From contig CANNUY010000004.1 of NCBI GenBank assembly GCA_947525005.1, positions 94,661 to 158,660 on the forward strand: 64,000 nucleotides of DNA. The letters run 5' to 3'. This DNA comes from an uncultured Candidatus Melainabacteria bacterium. GTDB taxonomy: Bacteria; Cyanobacteriota; Vampirovibrionia; Gastranaerophilales; Gastranaerophilaceae. Shown piece by piece: positions 61,956 to 64,000 of the stretch. The notes below the pieces were generated by a model that was not told where the DNA came from, ran no database searches, and saw only the letters and a program-made list of their open reading frames with translations. A program made the translations under genes and the position numbers. Within the stretch, counting starts at the first letter, position 1. Every line of letters begins with the position of its first letter.

Positions 61956-63020
61956 ATGTACAACAATATTTATCGCAATAAAAAAGTATTTATAACAGGT
62001 CATACAGGATTTAAGGGTAGTTGGCTATCAATTTGGCTACAAACATTAGGAGCAAAGGTTTGTGGTTATTCACTTAAACCAAATACAAACCCATCAATGT
62101 ACCGAGAACTTAATATAGAAAATAAAATAGAAAAATCTATAATTGGTAATATTTTAGATTATGAAACATTAGAAAAGTCTATAAACGATTTTCAGCCTGA
62201 AATAATATTCCATTTAGCCGCACAACCTATCGTTAGATTATCTTATAAAGAACCCAAATTAACCTATGAAACGAATGTAATTGGAACATTAAATGTATTA
62301 GAAGTTGCAAGAAAATGCAAATCAGTAAAAGCATTTGTAAATGTTACAACAGACAAGTGCTATGAAAACAAAGAAATAGCTAGAGGATATAAAGAAGACG
62401 AACCAATGGGTGGCTATGATATGTATTCGTCATCAAAAGGTTGCGTTGAAATAATGTCATCATCATATAGACGCTCATTTTTACAAGAAGAAGACAGTAT
62501 GTCAATGGCAACTGCAAGAGCAGGAAATGTTATAGGTGGAGGAGATTGGGCAGAAGATAGATTGATTCCTGATTGCATAAGATATATAAATCAAAACAAG
62601 GCAATAGAAATACGAAATCCAATCGCAGTACGTCCTTGGCAACACGTATTAGAACCACTTTCAGGATATTTATTATTAGGTCAAAAATTATTAGAGACAG
62701 GAAAAGATTATGCTGAAGGCTTTAATTTTGGTCCTAATGAGGAAAGTGTATTAAAAGTTTCAGAAGTAGCACAAAAAATTATTGATAACTATAACAAAGG
62801 CGAAGTTATTGTACACAAAAAAGATAATTTACACGAAGCAAATCTCTTAATGCTAAATATAGAAAAAGCAAAAACCGTCTTAAATTGGACACCGACATAC
62901 ACTGCAAACGAAGCAATAAAAGAAACAGTTGAGTGGTATAAACACTTTTACGCCAAAGATACTGATATGTACCAATATACAATACAACAAATAAAAAACT
63001 ATTCATCTAAAATGAACTAG
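61956..63020 (+). CDS. rfbG: CDP-glucose 4,6-dehydratase
   Basis: 354 residues; AGGA five bases upstream, and a TATAAT at 61920-61925 may give it its own promoter. Extended SDR with FITGHTGFKGSWLSIWL, LAAQPIVRLSY, VTTDKCYEN and YSSSKGCVE, and the family hallmark IGGGDWAEDRLIPD. It converts CDP-glucose to CDP-4-keto-6-deoxyglucose, completing the pair with rfbF. The E1 dehydratase (rfbH) for 3,6-dideoxy sugars is not in the window. Confidence 0.94.
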   Translation: MYNNIYRNKKVFITGHTGFKGSWLSIWLQTLGAKVCGYSLKPNTNPSMYRELNIENKIEKSIIGNILDYETLEKSINDFQPEIIFHLAAQPIVRLSYKEPKLTYETNVIGTLNVLEVARKCKSVKAFVNVTTDKCYENKEIARGYKEDEPMGGYDMYSSSKGCVEIMSSSYRRSFLQEEDSMSMATARAGNVIGGGDWAEDRLIPDCIRYINQNKAIEIRNPIAVRPWQHVLEPLSGYLLLGQKLLETGKDYAEGFNFGPNEESVLKVSEVAQKIIDNYNKGEVIVHKKDNLHEANLLMLNIEKAKTVLNWTPTYTANEAIKETVEWYKHFYAKDTDMYQYTIQQIKNYSSKMN

Positions 63021-63081
63021 CGAATTTTTACAATATTTTTTATAAATATGTCCAAGTAATAACTATAAATAAAAACAAATA

Positions 63082-63112
63082 AAGAAGGCTCATTTAAAGA
63101 ATAAGCCTTCTT
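63082..63112. terminator. Bidirectional terminator between rfbG and the 63131 gene
   Basis: AAGAAGGCT (63082-63090) with AGCCTTCTT (63104-63112) around an AT-rich loop. T-rich sequence lies on the minus-strand side. Confidence 0.8.
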
Positions 63113-63130
63113 GTATAATCGTTAACATTG

Positions 63131-63544
63131 TTATACTTTAGGAACAAAATTTCCTGTCAAATTTTTCAAGAATGCAGGTCTTCTATCACCTTCATAAGAA
63201 CCATTAATTCCATATTTACGTTCATATTCACTCATTTTTTCTTCTTTTTGTGGAGCAAACGAATCAGCTACAGGATTATATTTATTATTTAATGATTCTT
63301 TTGCACTTGTAAGATTTTCTAATTCAGCTCTTGCTATTTCACCTTTAATTACAGCAATTTCTTTTTGCAACATAGCTTTAGAAGTAGCAGAACATTCAGG
63401 ATGATTCATTATATTTTTCTTAGCTTGAATAGCTTTTTCTTTTTGCTCAATAGTAGTTGTACCGTCAGGAACTCCTGCATATTGTTGTTTACAATAAGCT
63501 TTGTAAGAATCGCTTAAACCTGCATTCATTGGATTAACTGCCAT
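63131..63544 (-). CDS. Small Lys/Glu-rich protein of unknown function
   Basis: 137 residues from the ATG at 63542-63544 with AGGTGG nine bases upstream. Helical, charged (KEKAIQAKKNIM, KGEIARAELENL), ending in a Gly/Arg/Pro-rich tail (NGSYEGDRRPAFL). No signal peptide or membrane helix. It lies between the sugar cluster and the 5S rRNA, on the minus strand, with ATGTAACA words ~180 bases upstream. Function unknown. Confidence 0.55.
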   Translation of the reverse strand: MAVNPMNAGLSDSYKAYCKQQYAGVPDGTTTIEQKEKAIQAKKNIMNHPECSATSKAMLQKEIAVIKGEIARAELENLTSAKESLNNKYNPVADSFAPQKEEKMSEYERKYGINGSYEGDRRPAFLKNLTGNFVPKV

Positions 63545-63884
63545 AATTTGCCACCTTTCATATAGAATTATATTAATCAACTTAATTTCATAAATTAAAA
63601 AGTTATTAACCTACTTCTATATAAAAACAATAATTACAAAAAATTTGACTCCACCCAATATATCTTATCTTATTTTATTGCAGATTATGACTGTACTTGA
63701 GATAGTTACAAATTCGTTTTTACATTTTGTTACATTTGCGTTTTTTTAACATTTGTTTATATTAAAATTCCAAAACTTCAAACACCACCTGTCATTAAGA
63801 ACGATTAAACGATTTTTAATGTATCAAAAGCACCCTAAGGAACAAGTTCATAAAATTATTTTCTCAACTCTTGATGACACAATA
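63545..63884. other. AT-rich gap before the 5S terminator
   Basis: No gene. It contains several GTAACA/TGTTACA words (63707-63740) also seen upstream of other unknown minus-strand genes here, and nothing else recognised. Confidence 0.4.
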
Positions 63885-63920
63885 AAAAAGAGAACTCACT
63901 ATCCAATGAATTCTCTTTTT
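63885..63920 (-). terminator. rRNA operon terminator
   Basis: AAAAAGAGAA (63885-63894) with TTCTCTTTTT (63911-63920) around a 16-base loop. On the minus strand the stem is followed by a T run. It lies directly after the 5S rRNA. Confidence 0.8.
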
Positions 63921-63927
63921 ACTTAAA

Positions 63928-64000
63928 TTAGGTGTCGGCAACTAGCTATCTTCCCAGGCAGTGGCCCGCCAAGTATTTTCGCCTCAATGAGTCTTTTCGA
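63928..64000 (-). rRNA. rrf: 5S ribosomal RNA, 3' part (runs off window)
   Basis: Read on the minus strand it contains GCGAAAATACTTGGCGGGCC, then ACTGCCTGGGAAGATAGC, the conserved 3' half of bacterial 5S rRNA (ACTTGG.GGG...CCTGGGA). The 5' ~42 bases lie beyond the window. The 3' boundary is approximate. It should be the last gene of an rRNA operon extending to the right. Confidence 0.88.

Noticed and set aside
1..64000. CRISPR array
   Set aside because: No regularly spaced identical repeats of 25-40 bases with unique spacers were seen; the only tandem units (55440-55725) are too long and degenerate.
1..64000. UGA recoding or another non-standard code
   Set aside because: Conserved genes end at normal stops with family-typical lengths, and no in-frame UGA is needed.

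Overview
The window is AT-rich DNA in the standard bacterial code, densely packed with short, overlapping operons and the housekeeping set of a free-standing bacterium. The mix fits a Gram-negative-type AT-rich gut or host-associated bacterium. It includes a pgpH-ybeY-dgkA order, prfA-ylxR-infB-rbfA-truB, several unknown proteins opening with a short S-F-G-like tag, a TonB-like envelope protein and a CDP-sugar/galactofuranose cluster. I favour Candidatus Gastranaerophilales (Vampirovibrionia, 'Melainabacteria'); this is judged from gene style only, and an AT-rich Firmicute is the alternative.

Layout. 1-3.2 kb: end of groEL, an EF-hand/coiled-coil lytic transglycosylase and an orphan DNA methylase. 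3.3-10.6 kb: a large zinc-ribbon/degenerate cyclase/ATPase-like protein, then a peptide ABC transporter (binding protein and two permeases, no ATPase). 10.6-13.8 kb (-): pgpH-ybeY-dgkA. 14.0-19.1 kb (+): prfA and the translation-initiation/RNA-modification operon. 19.1-23.7 kb (-): secreted HExxH protein and a YhaN/YhaO-like nuclease pair. 23.8-25.4 kb: TPR proteins. 25.5-33.7 kb (-): a hydrophobic coiled-coil protein, tsaB-tsaE, a GGDEF protein with a TPR protein, rplI, rseP and a small S-F-G protein. 34-41.6 kb: SEC-C protein, cdd and a giant 1821-residue repeat protein. 41.6-42.4 kb: a tRNA-Met locus and its broken duplicate. 42.4-47.5 kb (-): unknown proteins, rpmB, rpoD and dnaG. 47.6-52.6 kb (+): a sigma-like factor, gcvPB, an activase-family protein, a membrane protein and miaA, then tRNA-Lys. 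52.9-55.1 kb: three envelope proteins. 55.1-64 kb: a CDP-sugar and galactofuranose surface-polysaccharide cluster lying between two copies of the 3' end of 5S rRNA.

The most unusual signals are in the RNA genes and their surroundings. A 5S rRNA copy is interrupted by a 113-nt repeat. A tRNA-Met duplicate has its D-loop replaced by part of a repeat that also lies upstream of the intact tRNA. The two loci share 11- and 15-nt words, so they look like products of one small dispersed repeat family. The sugar cluster is bracketed by directly repeated 5S sequences, which suggests recombination at rRNA operon ends.

A second recurring signal is promoter placement. At least five genes (dnaG, the sigma-like gene, the zinc-ribbon gene, the peptide-binding protein and the YhaO-like gene), and probably more, have a -10 element ending exactly 6 nt before the start codon with no ribosome-binding site. 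This predicts leaderless mRNAs, while other genes keep a clear GGAGG-type site.
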